A stretch of 64,000 nt of DNA from positions 62,001-126,000 of the forward strand of contig NZ_JACHXU010000021.1 in NCBI RefSeq assembly GCF_014192335.1, given 5' to 3'. This DNA is from Aporhodopirellula rubra (lineage in GTDB: Bacteria > Planctomycetota > Planctomycetia > Pirellulales > Pirellulaceae). Under the pieces are notes generated by a model. The model was not told the DNA's origin. It ran no database searches and saw only the letters and a program-made list of their open reading frames with translations. Position numbers and translations under genes: made by a program. Shown here piece by piece: positions 37,701-46,891 of the stretch (the stretch's first letter is position 1; each line of letters begins with the position of its first letter).

Positions 37701-37851
37701 TTGCAGCGTCGGCGATTACCGTTTGGTCGTTGCTCTTTTCCGTCGGTAACGAGGGCTTGGGTTTGGCGCCGCATCCGGTCGTGGTGGCGATGAACACGAC
37801 CGATACCAAGCTGAGTTTGAACGACTTCAGTCCTGCAGAAGACTTTGCCAT
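34756..37851 (-). CDS. CRTAC1-like lipoprotein: TPR, FG-GAP propeller and ASPIC/UnbV
   Basis: 1031 residues. A lipoprotein signal ends in TTGCG (about residue 27). TPR-like repeats (LRNPNDIEAMFRLAQLEFQQ and others) cover about 60-400. FG-GAP/VCBS beta-propeller repeats follow from about 510 (VAVVDFDLDGQHDLYLAQGS, TAGDWNQDGFDDLFVANLGV, AVGDFDSNNQADVMITNFSK, VADLDGDRRQDLVITHLSEP). The C-terminus is ASPIC/UnbV (NSLIIELVGRRSERLPVGAT, GLGACPQVSEIQVTWPTGKR). Asp-rich loops probably bind calcium. The ATG at 37851 is used for GAGGTGG eight bases before it; it abuts the stop of the XylR-type gene. Role unknown; it is the last gene of the maltodextrin operon, perhaps surface-exposed. Confidence 0.88.
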   Translation of the reverse strand: MAKSSAGLKSFKLSLVSVVFIATTTGCGAKPKPSLPTEKSNDQTVIADAASPISKPLTSATPRASEDIEQPKLPPENDANDSLRNRLLRNPNDIEAMFRLAQLEFQQGNRTEAISLLDHIPVEHPEAGLPALGQAADWALESEDYAGAERRYLQILERVPNANLAIRKLAFLYNRQGRRFEATAMIRQLCRAGDILEDELYSLLVLPDAIYHDAGDSEPVRPGARRYDSIGRTGRARVAFTRQQYQEAADLLRQELDEKQDHAPPSIWAFFGRVVTEIQDEESVAWWLQHHRGELLEGLKREPEYWAAIGNLFLAKNEFDQAIGAYLRALDREPMDNAIPRRLRQAYLSSGDRASAKRWQRPATERASLAQLAHQFADGPSPGPGLAENIADRLETKGRRLEALMWRTIESMYHGDPNRRLQDFNRRRVELIEQSLDFPSTSERLGGKRLEQYPIDVSLLNREPLKRQSSNAMSTRTGSVQRPPLDCIPFFFDNVARTWHCDHEFMTSGSKQDSGFAIYQQFGGGVAVVDFDLDGQHDLYLAQGSGDPPAMTSRVSNTLYRNLLDADGQRHLTDTTTWAGAEDWRYTLGVTAGDWNQDGFDDLFVANLGVDSMLINNGDGTFRPIPWDPSDDSIHCLDTSVAIADVTGDHLPDLIRLRYLDDEDLFERPHVDDEGQVAVSYGPSRYSAAMDDLFIQTADGNHDKKTLSNADMPPANGLGMVIANFDQRGGNDLFIANDQTPNHLWSTSPPSTDASMQVWKETAMLAGCAFDIEGTMTASMGMAVGDFDSNNQADVMITNFSKESACLYLNDDGRFIDRSLRYRIDRETRSMVGFGTQALDYNQDGMVDLAVTNGHVDHLKDSSVAFRQPFQILGNNGDSFVNVSPNQQDMYGRREHVGRAMAVADLDGDRRQDLVITHLSEPTAILLNRTEPCGNSLIIELVGRRSERLPVGATVTITVDQRTQTEFLVAGDGYFSRNSPALHWGLGACPQVSEIQVTWPTGKRQTFGPVLANQTILIVEDDDEIFVRTSL

Positions 37852-37862
37852 GATGGGCCACC

Positions 37863-39017
37863 TCAACTTCTTACCGAGTCACGGAACTCGCCGGGGGTCA
37901 TCTTCAGTTCACGTCGAAAGAACGCGTGCATGTATTCCGGGTTATTAAATCCTGCCTTGGCCGAGATCCGTTCGATGGACAAGTCGGTCATCTTCAACAG
38001 CTCACAAGCCCGGCTCAATCGAACTTTGCGGATCTCTTGTTGCGGTGATCGATGAAGATACTTCCGCATCTGTCGTTCCAGTGTACTGCGAGAGACTGGG
38101 ACGTTCTTCAATACATCGTCGACACTGATTCCCGCACACGCATTTTCACGAATGTACGTGATTGCCATGGAAATGTCGGGATCGTCGATGGCAACAATGT
38201 CCGTCGATTGCCGCGTGCAGACGCCCACGGGAGCAAAACGTTCTCGAGTTAAATTGGGCGGCTCGCCCTTGATCATCTTCGCGAGTGCCTCGGCGGCTTT
38301 GTATCCGATCAATCGTGCATTCGTGATGATGCTCGAAAGTGGTGGCGTTGACAATTGGCAAACCAATTCGTCGTTGTCCACGCCAAGCACTGCGACTTCC
38401 TCGGGCGTGTCGAGCCCGGCTTGCACACAAGCCTGCAAAACATGCTGCCCGCGAATGTCGCTGCACCCCATCACGCCGACGGGAGTGGGAAGTGATCGGA
38501 TCCATTCGATCAGTTTTGCCTGTTCTTTCTCCCACGGCGTTTTGGTGGCACCATGCCAACGCGAACGGTAAACCGCACATGAGCCCAACTCGCTGGCTCG
38601 CTCCGCAAACGCACGTTCTCGCCGCAACGACCAAGCTTCGTCATCAAAACCGCAAAAAGCAAAATTGTTGAACCCTCGCTCGGAAAAATGGTCAACTCCC
38701 AATCGACCGATCGCTTCGTCGTCGGATCGCAAAGTGATAGCTCCGGATTCGCTGCCACGGTCGGTCAATTCGACCATGACGATGCCCGATCGCTTGGCCG
38801 CCTCGAACAACTTGGGGCTGGTGATCCGCGTGATGATTCCGTGCCCGTCCCAATTCATCAACCACAGCGGCAAGTCGCTCGATAGATCACGTTGCTCGTA
38901 GAACACGATCCAATCATTGGCCTCGCGGCAGTACTGCGTGATCCCGTCGAGCAAGTCACGGCCATAGCTACCCGATGACTCGACAATCAAGGCGACTCGT
39001 TTGCGTTCAACTGCCAT
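37863..39017 (-). CDS. XylR-type regulator: LacI-like sensor with AraC HTH
   Basis: 384 residues. The N-terminal part (about 1-280) is a periplasmic-binding-protein-like ligand domain (VALIVESSGSYGRDLLDGIT, GVMGCSDIRGQHVLQACVQA, EEVAVLGVDNDELVCQLSTP). The C-terminal part (about 285-384) is an AraC HTH pair (DVLKNVPVSRSTLERQMRKY and SIERISAKAGFNNPEYMHAF). This is the XylR/GPH-type arrangement: sugar binding switches DNA binding. It lies inside the maltodextrin operon, so a maltodextrin-derived effector is likely; inference only. The start at 39017 is 21 bases after the MFS stop. Confidence 0.9.
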   Translation of the reverse strand: MAVERKRVALIVESSGSYGRDLLDGITQYCREANDWIVFYEQRDLSSDLPLWLMNWDGHGIITRITSPKLFEAAKRSGIVMVELTDRGSESGAITLRSDDEAIGRLGVDHFSERGFNNFAFCGFDDEAWSLRRERAFAERASELGSCAVYRSRWHGATKTPWEKEQAKLIEWIRSLPTPVGVMGCSDIRGQHVLQACVQAGLDTPEEVAVLGVDNDELVCQLSTPPLSSIITNARLIGYKAAEALAKMIKGEPPNLTRERFAPVGVCTRQSTDIVAIDDPDISMAITYIRENACAGISVDDVLKNVPVSRSTLERQMRKYLHRSPQQEIRKVRLSRACELLKMTDLSIERISAKAGFNNPEYMHAFFRRELKMTPGEFRDSVRS

Positions 39018-39038
39018 CGATTCTTTCCGGCTGATCCA

Positions 39039-40397
39039 TCATGTCGCCGACTCCAATGAGAGCGGGTCGGAGACATCCGATTCAAGAACCTGGAAGTTGG
39101 GTCGGTACGGAATAAACGCAGTGATGATCGCCGCGACCAACAAACATACGCCTCCGAAAGTCACGACATGCAACCGACTGATATCCTCGCTGTTGGCAAG
39201 CACGCGGCTCAAGATGATCGCCACCAAAATTTGGGGGATCACGATGAACAAATTGAAGATGCCCATGTAGACACCAATTCGTTTTTCCGGCAACGCCCCC
39301 GAAAGCATCGCGTATGGCATCGACAAGATCGATGCCCAAGCGATCCCGACGCCGACAAAGCTGCCCCATGTCAACAAGGTCGGATCTCGAACAATCAGCA
39401 CCGACGACAAGCCGATCCCGCCGCACGCGAGCGAGACAACGTGCAACCATTTGGCGGAAACAAATCGACCAATCCATAGGAAACCGATTGCGGTGAAGAA
39501 CGCGACCATGTTGTACGTCGCAAAACAATCGTTCGCCAAATAGATGCCCTGTTTGTATAGATCCGACTGGGTGTCAGTCGCCCCGAGGATATCCCGAGCG
39601 ACCGCGACGGTGAAGAAAATCCACATGCAAAACAACCCCATCCAAGTCAGGAATTGGACTGCGGCCAAGTGCTTCATCCGCGATGGCATGTTCCGAAACG
39701 CGTCCCAGATTTCGGCGGGACCACTGCGTTGGGTGGTCGAATCCTTGTCGGCCTCTTCGTTGGTAGTCTCGGGAGGATGTTCACGTGTCGTGAGCACCGT
39801 CCAAAGCACGGCCAAGAAGAACACGACCGCACCAGTCGTGAACGCCACGTGAACCGTCTGCGGAATCGGGTCCGCTTGTGAAGTCGTTGATCCGACACCG
39901 CTGGCTTCGAGCCATCCGGGCAGTTTCGAGGCGATGACCGCACCCGCTCCGATGAACACGGATTGCATCGCAAAACCGACCGTCCGTTGCCGCTCGGGAA
40001 GCAAGTCGGCGACAAACGCACGGAACGGCTCCATGCTGATGTTGACCGACGCATCGAGCACCCACAGTAATCCGGCCGCCATCCACAGCGCGCTGCTTTG
40101 TGGCATCAAAATCAACGCGATGCTGGAAAAGATTGCGCCGACAAGGAAGTAAGGACGCCGCCGACCGAGGAAGCACCACGTGTTGTCGCTCATGTGACCG
40201 ATGATCGGCTGCACGATCAATCCCGTCAGCGGAGCGGCGAGCCACAACAACGGCAACTCGCTTTCGTTCGCGCCCAGATATTCGTAGATCGATGACATGT
40301 TGCCCATCTGCAGACCCCACCCAAACTGAATTCCGAAGAACCCAACGGACATGTTGCAGATTTGCCAGAACGATAACGACGCTTTTTCTTTGAACAA
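39039..40397 (-). CDS. SLC45-type MFS transporter, likely for maltose/maltodextrin
   Basis: 452 residues with about 12 transmembrane segments. SLC45/MalA signatures: GFFGIQFGWGLQMGNMSSIY, EYLGANESELPLLWLAAPLT, GLIVQPIIGHMSDNTWCFLG and the RRRPYFLVGA loop. Bacterial members import alpha-glucosides with protons across the inner membrane. The start codon seems to be TTG 40397, as an in-frame stop lies two codons earlier. It follows the amylopullulanase gene by 41 bases and precedes the regulator gene by 21, so it belongs to the operon. Confidence 0.88.
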   Translation of the reverse strand: MFKEKASLSFWQICNMSVGFFGIQFGWGLQMGNMSSIYEYLGANESELPLLWLAAPLTGLIVQPIIGHMSDNTWCFLGRRRPYFLVGAIFSSIALILMPQSSALWMAAGLLWVLDASVNISMEPFRAFVADLLPERQRTVGFAMQSVFIGAGAVIASKLPGWLEASGVGSTTSQADPIPQTVHVAFTTGAVVFFLAVLWTVLTTREHPPETTNEEADKDSTTQRSGPAEIWDAFRNMPSRMKHLAAVQFLTWMGLFCMWIFFTVAVARDILGATDTQSDLYKQGIYLANDCFATYNMVAFFTAIGFLWIGRFVSAKWLHVVSLACGGIGLSSVLIVRDPTLLTWGSFVGVGIAWASILSMPYAMLSGALPEKRIGVYMGIFNLFIVIPQILVAIILSRVLANSEDISRLHVVTFGGVCLLVAAIITAFIPYRPNFQVLESDVSDPLSLESAT

Positions 40398-40438
40398 CCG
40401 ACTTTACTTTGTTCGATACGATGGGACGAATTAAACCA

Positions 40439-43400
40439 CTAACCTTCCGAATCGGTAACAATGTAAGCGATCGCAGAGCTCGGTGGGACGGTCAACGATA
40501 CCATCGGTAGGCCGGTGGCGGGATTGACGTTGATGCTTTTGATGCCGGAGGCATCCGCCTCATCAGCTTGCCCACTAAAAAGTTGGACCAACTTTAGCGA
40601 ATCATCAGCTTGCACCAATGCCACCGAGCGTTCGTCGCCACATGATAATGAGATGTCAGCCGCGGATGCAGATTGATGCGGGTTGGCGTTGACGGCGATG
40701 ACGATGGTGTTGCCAGTGTCGACGCCCAATTCGTTGGTTGAGTACCTCGCGAACACGTATAACCCATCGTCAGCCTCGTTGTCAGACTGATCGACCCACA
40801 GCGTTTCCGTTCGGCCGGTTTGCAAGACCGGGTATTCTCGTCGCAGATCGCTCAAGTGACTGATCAACTCAAACGAATCCGACCGTTTTGCTGAATCCAA
40901 GGTTTGACGGCTGCCGTTGACGCAGAACGTCATTCGACCGGTTTCGCTATCGTGCTGCGAGGTGCCCTCGGTGTCGCGCAGCGCCGCTTCGGTTCCGTAG
41001 TACAGGCACGGAATGCCTTCGCTGGTCATCATGATCGTCAACGCGAGCGAGTGTTTGGTCGCGTCGATGTCACTGACCAAAAAACGATTGAGCCCGTCGT
41101 GGTTTTCAAAGAAGTTCACCATCTTTTGACGCGGCACTAAACCGTCGGCCCCCGGTTTTGAATTGTAGAATCCGGCCAGGCCTTTCTCCTTGAACGAGTT
41201 TGTGGTGCGTGCCAAACCGCGTGCGTCCCCGAAAGCGTCTCCCGGTTTTCTCAGGTAATCTCGCAGCGAGAAACAAAACTGGAAATTCAGTAGTGAGTCC
41301 AAACAGGTTTCGGTCGTTCGCTCACCCGAATCGAGATCCAAAGCGTACGTGTAGCGACCGAGAACCCGAGGATTTCCGTCGTAGACTTCACCAGTGATCA
41401 GCAATCTCGACGCCTTGGGACCGAGCCGCTCGCGTAATCGCGACGTGAACTCCGTCCAGAATTCATGGTGGACGTGCTTAACCGTATCCAGCCGCAGTCC
41501 GTCGACACCGATGTCATCGATGTAAAATGCATAAATCGCAACAAACTCGTCAACCAACGCGTCGAAATGCGCTTCGTCAGGCCCGGTCGCCAGGTCGCGT
41601 AGCGAAAAGAAATCACACGTTACCTCCTCGCCATCGGACTTGCCCAAACTGTCAGAGTTGAATCCGCGGCGCCCGTATACATGGAAGTCTCGCAGCAGAC
41701 CCGCCGCCTCGACCGGTTTCCCCAGGACACTTAACGGCCCGGCCGGTTGGGGTGGACGCAGATTCCAATCTGGAATGTTTGTCCAACGCGTGTTGGTGTA
41801 AGCGCTGCTCGTGTACGGCGCGATCCATTCTTGCTTCTGATTCGGGTTTAACCGTCCGTCTCCGTTTTGGTCATAGAAAAACAACGGACCGATGTGATTG
41901 CACACGACATCTTGGATGACCTTCAAACCATGAGCATGAGCCAGCGAGACGACGTCCTTGTAATGACTCATCCGTCCATCGCGGTCGTCCGCATAGGGGG
42001 ATCCGTCGAGCGACGTCGAACTGGTCAAGTGCGGGTCAATGTCCAAGAAATCTTGCGTCCAGTATCCGTGGTAGCCCGTCTTCGGGCCGCCCAGATCGTA
42101 TGGCGATCGCCATGCATTCTTGACCGGCGGGGTCAACCAAAGCGTCGTCACACCTAGCTTGTTGAAGTACCCATCGGCGATCGCGCGTTCGATGCCCCGC
42201 AGGTCGCCGCCGTGGTAACGATGAATGTCCTTTTGGGTTGGATCGTGAAGTGTAGGATCACTTCCAGCGGGTATGTTGTTGGTTTTGTCGCCGTCGCAGA
42301 AGCGGTCCGTCATCGCAAAGTAGATGACGTCTTCGTTCCAAGGACGGTCGAAAGACATGGATTGATTTAACGAATCGGCGGGCTTTGACGAGGTCGCCGC
42401 TTCGCTGGGAGAGTTACGATCGCGGACCCAGATGTTCATGCCGATTTGTTCGACGGGAATGTCGATCGGTCGACCGCCGACCAAGTTGGCCAGCAGCCCT
42501 TTGACCCCACCGGTGATATCGACGCGGTGTGGGTTGGCGACCAAACGCCACCGGCCATCGGGCAATTCGATATCCGTGAACGTCGCATCGGCGTCGCTGG
42601 TGTTCATTAAAACCAAGATCGATTCATCGACCAGGTACCCGAGTAAGTGTGGGTCATCAGGCAAGATCCATTGATAATAGTCCTCCGCGGGAACTCGCCC
42701 GAGCCGGAACGCGCGTCCAGCTTCACTCATGCGGAGCTGGATCAATCCTTTCCAGTACTCGACCATCCCCGCGTAGTCGTGTTTGGATCCTGGAGCCGCC
42801 TTGGCACGACCAACGTTGTCCCAGGAAAACTCGTTGGCAAACCGAAGGTTGTACGTGTCCGACTTTCCGTGATAGGCGAGATCGCCGTCGGGCAAGGATT
42901 TGATCACTTCCTTCAGTTCGGCTGCCCCTTTACTCCGCATCATTTCGGTTCCGCCGTGCATCACGATCGGACCGAGTGAAGTGAACAGCAATCCCGCGGC
43001 GAGTTTGAATCTTCGCTCGTCGACCCCTTGGCGGCCGTCCCAATTGGTCGTGGCGAACTGATCGGCGAGTGCCCAATTGTCGTGAATGTCGAGGTAATTG
43101 ATCCCACGGGTGGGATCGATTTCGTCTTCGAATCCGTTGGTGAGGGCGAGCTGCACTCGCTCACGTTGCGTAGCGTCGCCGCCAGCGTAACCGCGATCGG
43201 TCTTCTTGTCCGTCGGGTTGCTGGTCGGCCCCTTGAACGCGTTGCGTGCGTCGTCTTGGAAGTAGGTGATCGGAGCGTCCTCTTTATACCAACCCAAGTC
43301 GGGGTTGTTGGCCACATCCGGGTCCGACGGGGCGATCCAAGGTTCACCATAAACGATTACGTCGGGACCGAGTTCATGACGCAGTCGTTTCAAGGTCTGT

Positions 43401-45160
43401 TTGTCAATCTGTCCCGCCAAGTCGATGCGATAGCCGTCGATCCCGAACTCGTCGATTAGTTGTTTGCACTGGTCGATTAACCATCTTTGGACCATCGGAC
43501 GGTCCTCGGTTTTGATTTCGTTGCCGAACGGACCGATGTGCTGCACTTGCTCATCGGTTCGGTAGTAGTACGGCAGGTCCAGCGTGTTGAAGTTGAACAG
43601 GAAATGACGCCCGTCCATGTTCTCGCCGGTGTGGTTGGGCACCAAATCAATGATGACCGCAATGTCATGGTCATGAAACGCCTGGACCAAGTCGCGGAAC
43701 TGGTCTCGTTGGGCTCCGTTGGGCGTGCCTCGTTTTCGGAATCGTGACTCGATGGCAAACGCGTGCGTCGTGCGGTAGCCCCATTGGTAGTTCGATTCGT
43801 TGACGCCCGCAGCGATCATGTAGGGATCGTCTTGGAACGCCGTCTGCCACTGATCGTCGGGGTAGTGCAAGAACTCCTGGACTGGCATCAAGTGAACGAC
43901 GTTGATGCCTAGGTTGACCAAATAGTCGAACCCGATTGGTTGGCCAAGTTCGTTGGTCAGCCCGGTCTTGGTCATGGCAGGAAACGTGCCCTTAATCGCT
44001 TCATCGACCGGGAGCTGTCCGGTGAAGTCCTCCACGTGAACTTCGTACGCGACGACGTCTTGGATCGCAGGGCGTCCGTTCTTCAGTGGCGTGGCGGGTG
44101 TGGTCGGTTTCCAAACACGGCACTTGCCGAAACTATCGAGGCTCACGCGTGCGTAAGGGTCGCTGATGTGGACCTGGTGAGTTTCGTAAAAGAAATTGCC
44201 CGGATCGGGCGGCCCGTGGACAGTGAAGTCGTAGTAAACACCGTGTTGGTCGCCCGGCACCGAGGCTTCCCAAATGCCATCGTCATCCTGGGTCATGTCG
44301 ATCGTTCGCGAAGCTGTCTTGTCCATCGCGGATGAGTAGAGGTACAACCGCATGCCAGTGGCCCGAGGGGCGAACATCCGCCAAGTCGTCGACGAGCCAT
44401 CGCCGGCAACATTGGCACCGAGTGGCTTATTGGAATAGAGGTCACGAAACCAACCATCGAACCGACACAGGCTGCGCAAATTCTTTGCTGGCAGTTCGAG
44501 GTAGTGAACGCGTTTGGCATCAATGCGTTCAGCAGGGATGAGCAGTGCTTCCTGTTCGTTAATCGGTGATACGGCATTGATGACGATCGTGTTACCCAAC
44601 GCATCGGACAAGCGATACTCGCGTGCCTCGAGAGGCCGCGTTGCAGTCTCGCCGCCATCACTCGTGTTACCACCTTGGAGTCGAACGTGGATTAAACCGC
44701 TTCGAAGAATTTCGGCGGTCATCCGAACCGCTTGAAAACCCGGTCGATGGACAAGGTTACCACCTTCCCGATTGAGAGCATCGGCTGGCGGCTCCAACCA
44801 TTGGCCGTCGTCAATGCGAAACTTGAACGGAGCCGAGGGAATGATTACGTTGCCATTCGGATTGGGGACGGAGAGTGTCCACAACGTGGGGTCGAAGGTG
44901 CTTGGTTGAAGTTGCCACGCGGCCTCGTCCATGTCCGTCGACCAACCGCGAAAGGATCCCGTGACGACCACCCGCGATGGGTCGACATCGTAGACACTTT
45001 CGTCGAAGATAAAGACCGTCGTCTCGTCGGCAAAGCGATGCCCTTGAGTCCGCTCAGTCGATGTGGGGATAGTTGGATCTGCGGCGCCGACCGAAATGGA
45101 GCCAATGGTGATGCCGGCGAGTGCAACAAACATTAAAAGAGGATTCAAATGGGACTTCAT
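40439..45160 (-). CDS. Secreted amylopullulanase: two GH13 domains in one protein
   Basis: 1573 residues. Signal peptide (cut near SVGAADP, about 27); pullulanase N-domains (about 45-230); CBM48 (about 240-320). First GH13 at about 365-900, pullulanase type: DLVPNH (505-510), GYRIDLAG with D580, VYGEPW with E606, DIHDN with H693-D694. Second GH13 at about 940-1560, alpha-amylase type: DVVCNHIG (about 1084), GLRLD with D1225, TGEVYDGN with E1258, and FFENHDGLNRF. Both catalytic triads are complete. It would debranch and cut starch or pullulan outside the cytoplasm, feeding the transporter next door. Its start overlaps the malQ stop by one base (TGATG), giving tight coupling. Confidence 0.9.
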   Translation of the reverse strand: MKSHLNPLLMFVALAGITIGSISVGAADPTIPTSTERTQGHRFADETTVFIFDESVYDVDPSRVVVTGSFRGWSTDMDEAAWQLQPSTFDPTLWTLSVPNPNGNVIIPSAPFKFRIDDGQWLEPPADALNREGGNLVHRPGFQAVRMTAEILRSGLIHVRLQGGNTSDGGETATRPLEAREYRLSDALGNTIVINAVSPINEQEALLIPAERIDAKRVHYLELPAKNLRSLCRFDGWFRDLYSNKPLGANVAGDGSSTTWRMFAPRATGMRLYLYSSAMDKTASRTIDMTQDDDGIWEASVPGDQHGVYYDFTVHGPPDPGNFFYETHQVHISDPYARVSLDSFGKCRVWKPTTPATPLKNGRPAIQDVVAYEVHVEDFTGQLPVDEAIKGTFPAMTKTGLTNELGQPIGFDYLVNLGINVVHLMPVQEFLHYPDDQWQTAFQDDPYMIAAGVNESNYQWGYRTTHAFAIESRFRKRGTPNGAQRDQFRDLVQAFHDHDIAVIIDLVPNHTGENMDGRHFLFNFNTLDLPYYYRTDEQVQHIGPFGNEIKTEDRPMVQRWLIDQCKQLIDEFGIDGYRIDLAGQIDKQTLKRLRHELGPDVIVYGEPWIAPSDPDVANNPDLGWYKEDAPITYFQDDARNAFKGPTSNPTDKKTDRGYAGGDATQRERVQLALTNGFEDEIDPTRGINYLDIHDNWALADQFATTNWDGRQGVDERRFKLAAGLLFTSLGPIVMHGGTEMMRSKGAAELKEVIKSLPDGDLAYHGKSDTYNLRFANEFSWDNVGRAKAAPGSKHDYAGMVEYWKGLIQLRMSEAGRAFRLGRVPAEDYYQWILPDDPHLLGYLVDESILVLMNTSDADATFTDIELPDGRWRLVANPHRVDITGGVKGLLANLVGGRPIDIPVEQIGMNIWVRDRNSPSEAATSSKPADSLNQSMSFDRPWNEDVIYFAMTDRFCDGDKTNNIPAGSDPTLHDPTQKDIHRYHGGDLRGIERAIADGYFNKLGVTTLWLTPPVKNAWRSPYDLGGPKTGYHGYWTQDFLDIDPHLTSSTSLDGSPYADDRDGRMSHYKDVVSLAHAHGLKVIQDVVCNHIGPLFFYDQNGDGRLNPNQKQEWIAPYTSSAYTNTRWTNIPDWNLRPPQPAGPLSVLGKPVEAAGLLRDFHVYGRRGFNSDSLGKSDGEEVTCDFFSLRDLATGPDEAHFDALVDEFVAIYAFYIDDIGVDGLRLDTVKHVHHEFWTEFTSRLRERLGPKASRLLITGEVYDGNPRVLGRYTYALDLDSGERTTETCLDSLLNFQFCFSLRDYLRKPGDAFGDARGLARTTNSFKEKGLAGFYNSKPGADGLVPRQKMVNFFENHDGLNRFLVSDIDATKHSLALTIMMTSEGIPCLYYGTEAALRDTEGTSQHDSETGRMTFCVNGSRQTLDSAKRSDSFELISHLSDLRREYPVLQTGRTETLWVDQSDNEADDGLYVFARYSTNELGVDTGNTIVIAVNANPHQSASAADISLSCGDERSVALVQADDSLKLVQLFSGQADEADASGIKSINVNPATGLPMVSLTVPPSSAIAYIVTDSEG

Positions 45161-46797
45161 CAGGTTGCCTCGACATTGACAAGCCGCTTGGACGAGAGCA
45201 GCTTTGGCTCGGTGTTGATCGTCTGGTAATGAGAATGCGGAGGGCGGACATCGCTCTGACCGCTTTGGCTATTTCGATGGGTGCAGGAGACCAAGTCAGC
45301 AAGCTTGGACGCGGTGCCCGATGCCGTATAGTTGCAGGGGAGTCGCCACCGCCAGTTCGCTCCGATCGTTCCGGGAAGATTTAGCCTCGCTTCATCGTTC
45401 AGGCTCAAGACGTCCTGCATCGGAGCGATAGCGGTGTTGGCCGATGAGTGCATCGCCAAGCGAATGAAGTCCCAAGCCACGTCGCCACACGATTCGCCTA
45501 TGAACTGAAGCACGTTCTGTTGAACCGTTTCGGATTGATTCGTAAACCATCCGTGGACGGTGCTGTTGTCATGCGTGCCGGTGTAGACAACCGTATGCGG
45601 ATCGTAGTTTTGCGGCAGGAAATGTTCTCGTCGTGTTTCATTTTCATCAAACGCGAACTGCAGAATCCGCATTCCGGGGAAGTGATGGTCTTGCCGAAGC
45701 TGTTCAACATCATCGGTGATGACGCCTAGGTCCTCGGCAATCAATTCGACGGGGCCGAGCACTTGCTTCAAACGAAGAAACAGCTCGTCGCCCGGTGAGT
45801 CGAGCCATTGACCTTGGGTCGCCAACGGCTCACCGGCGGGGATCGCCCAACATGACGAGAAGCCACGAAAGTGATCCAACCGAACAACATCGACGAATTG
45901 CAGCGTAGCCGCGAACCGACGCATCCACCAATCGAAACCGTCGTCCCGCATCGCATCCCAGTCGTACAGCGGGTTACCCCACCGCTGACCAGTTGAGCTG
46001 AAGTAATCCGGTGGAACGCCAGCCACGAACTGGGGCTGCAGATCGGCATCGAGCAAGAACTGATGGGGGGCGGCCCAAACATCCGCGCTGTCCAACGCGA
46101 CAAAGATGGGCACATCGCCGATCAACCGAACCCCACGTTCATTCGCGTAGGACTTCAGTCGCCTCCACTGCTCGAAGAAATGAAACTGCAGTACCTTTTC
46201 GATCTGAATTTCACACTCGCACCGTCGTGTCCAAGTGGCCATGGCAGATGGCTGACGCCGAGCGATTTCGGTGTCCCAATACACATTCCAGGCAGAGTTG
46301 GAACAATTTGCATCGTCGGATGCTTGACGATCAAAATAGGCCTTAATCGCGACAAAAAGTGTGTAATCATCCAACCATCGTCGATGGTGGTCGCAAAACT
46401 GCTCAAACTCGGCTCGTCGTGGGGGCGTGGCCGTTTCCAGAAACCGGCTAGCGAGTTGGCGAAGGAGACTTCCTTTCACCTCGATCACGTGGTCGTAATC
46501 GATGTCATTTGTTCCTGGATCAACCACGGATTCCAGAAGGTCCTCTGCCCGGGCTCCTACGGCAAACTGCTCCACATCAATCAGCAACGGGTTGCCCGCA
46601 AACGTGGAGACAGATGCGTACGGTGAGTTGCCATAAGAGGTCGGCCCGAGCGGTAAGATCTGCCAATAACTCTGTGACGATTCGACGAGATAGTCGATGA
46701 AACGGAATGCCTCACGGCCCAGGTCACCGATGCCATGATCGGAGGGCAATGATGTCGGATGAAGCAAAATCCCGCTTGCTCTCTGCGAGAATCTCAT
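45160..46797 (-). CDS. malQ: 4-alpha-glucanotransferase
   Basis: 545 residues, GH77 fold. N-terminus ASGILLHPTSLPSDHGIGDL and WQILPLGPTSYGNSPYASVS, then the catalytic residues in VVRLDHFRGF (nucleophile D), ELIAEDLGV (acid/base E) and YTGTHDNSTVHGW (second D). It transfers glucan segments between maltodextrins in the cytosol and releases glucose. First gene of the maltodextrin operon, sharing one base with the next start. The last about 40 residues are more variable and rich in S, H and Q. A near-palindrome CGAACGATCGCTCG lies about 64 bases upstream (46861-46874). Confidence 0.93.
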   Translation of the reverse strand: MRFSQRASGILLHPTSLPSDHGIGDLGREAFRFIDYLVESSQSYWQILPLGPTSYGNSPYASVSTFAGNPLLIDVEQFAVGARAEDLLESVVDPGTNDIDYDHVIEVKGSLLRQLASRFLETATPPRRAEFEQFCDHHRRWLDDYTLFVAIKAYFDRQASDDANCSNSAWNVYWDTEIARRQPSAMATWTRRCECEIQIEKVLQFHFFEQWRRLKSYANERGVRLIGDVPIFVALDSADVWAAPHQFLLDADLQPQFVAGVPPDYFSSTGQRWGNPLYDWDAMRDDGFDWWMRRFAATLQFVDVVRLDHFRGFSSCWAIPAGEPLATQGQWLDSPGDELFLRLKQVLGPVELIAEDLGVITDDVEQLRQDHHFPGMRILQFAFDENETRREHFLPQNYDPHTVVYTGTHDNSTVHGWFTNQSETVQQNVLQFIGESCGDVAWDFIRLAMHSSANTAIAPMQDVLSLNDEARLNLPGTIGANWRWRLPCNYTASGTASKLADLVSCTHRNSQSGQSDVRPPHSHYQTINTEPKLLSSKRLVNVEAT

Positions 46798-46891
46798 GTT
46801 ACCAATCTCTTGATGCGAGGATCACAAACTACTTCTGTGCCACTATGACAAAACAACTCTCGAACGATCGCTCGGTATCGGCAGAAAACGC
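46798..46891 (-). promoter_or_regulatory. malQ leader with possible operator
   Basis: CGAACGATCGCTCG (46861-46874) is symmetric at 12 of 14 bases and lies between the small lipoprotein gene and malQ, both on the minus strand. It could be a binding site for the operon regulator or part of a hairpin ending the lipoprotein transcript. Confidence 0.4.
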
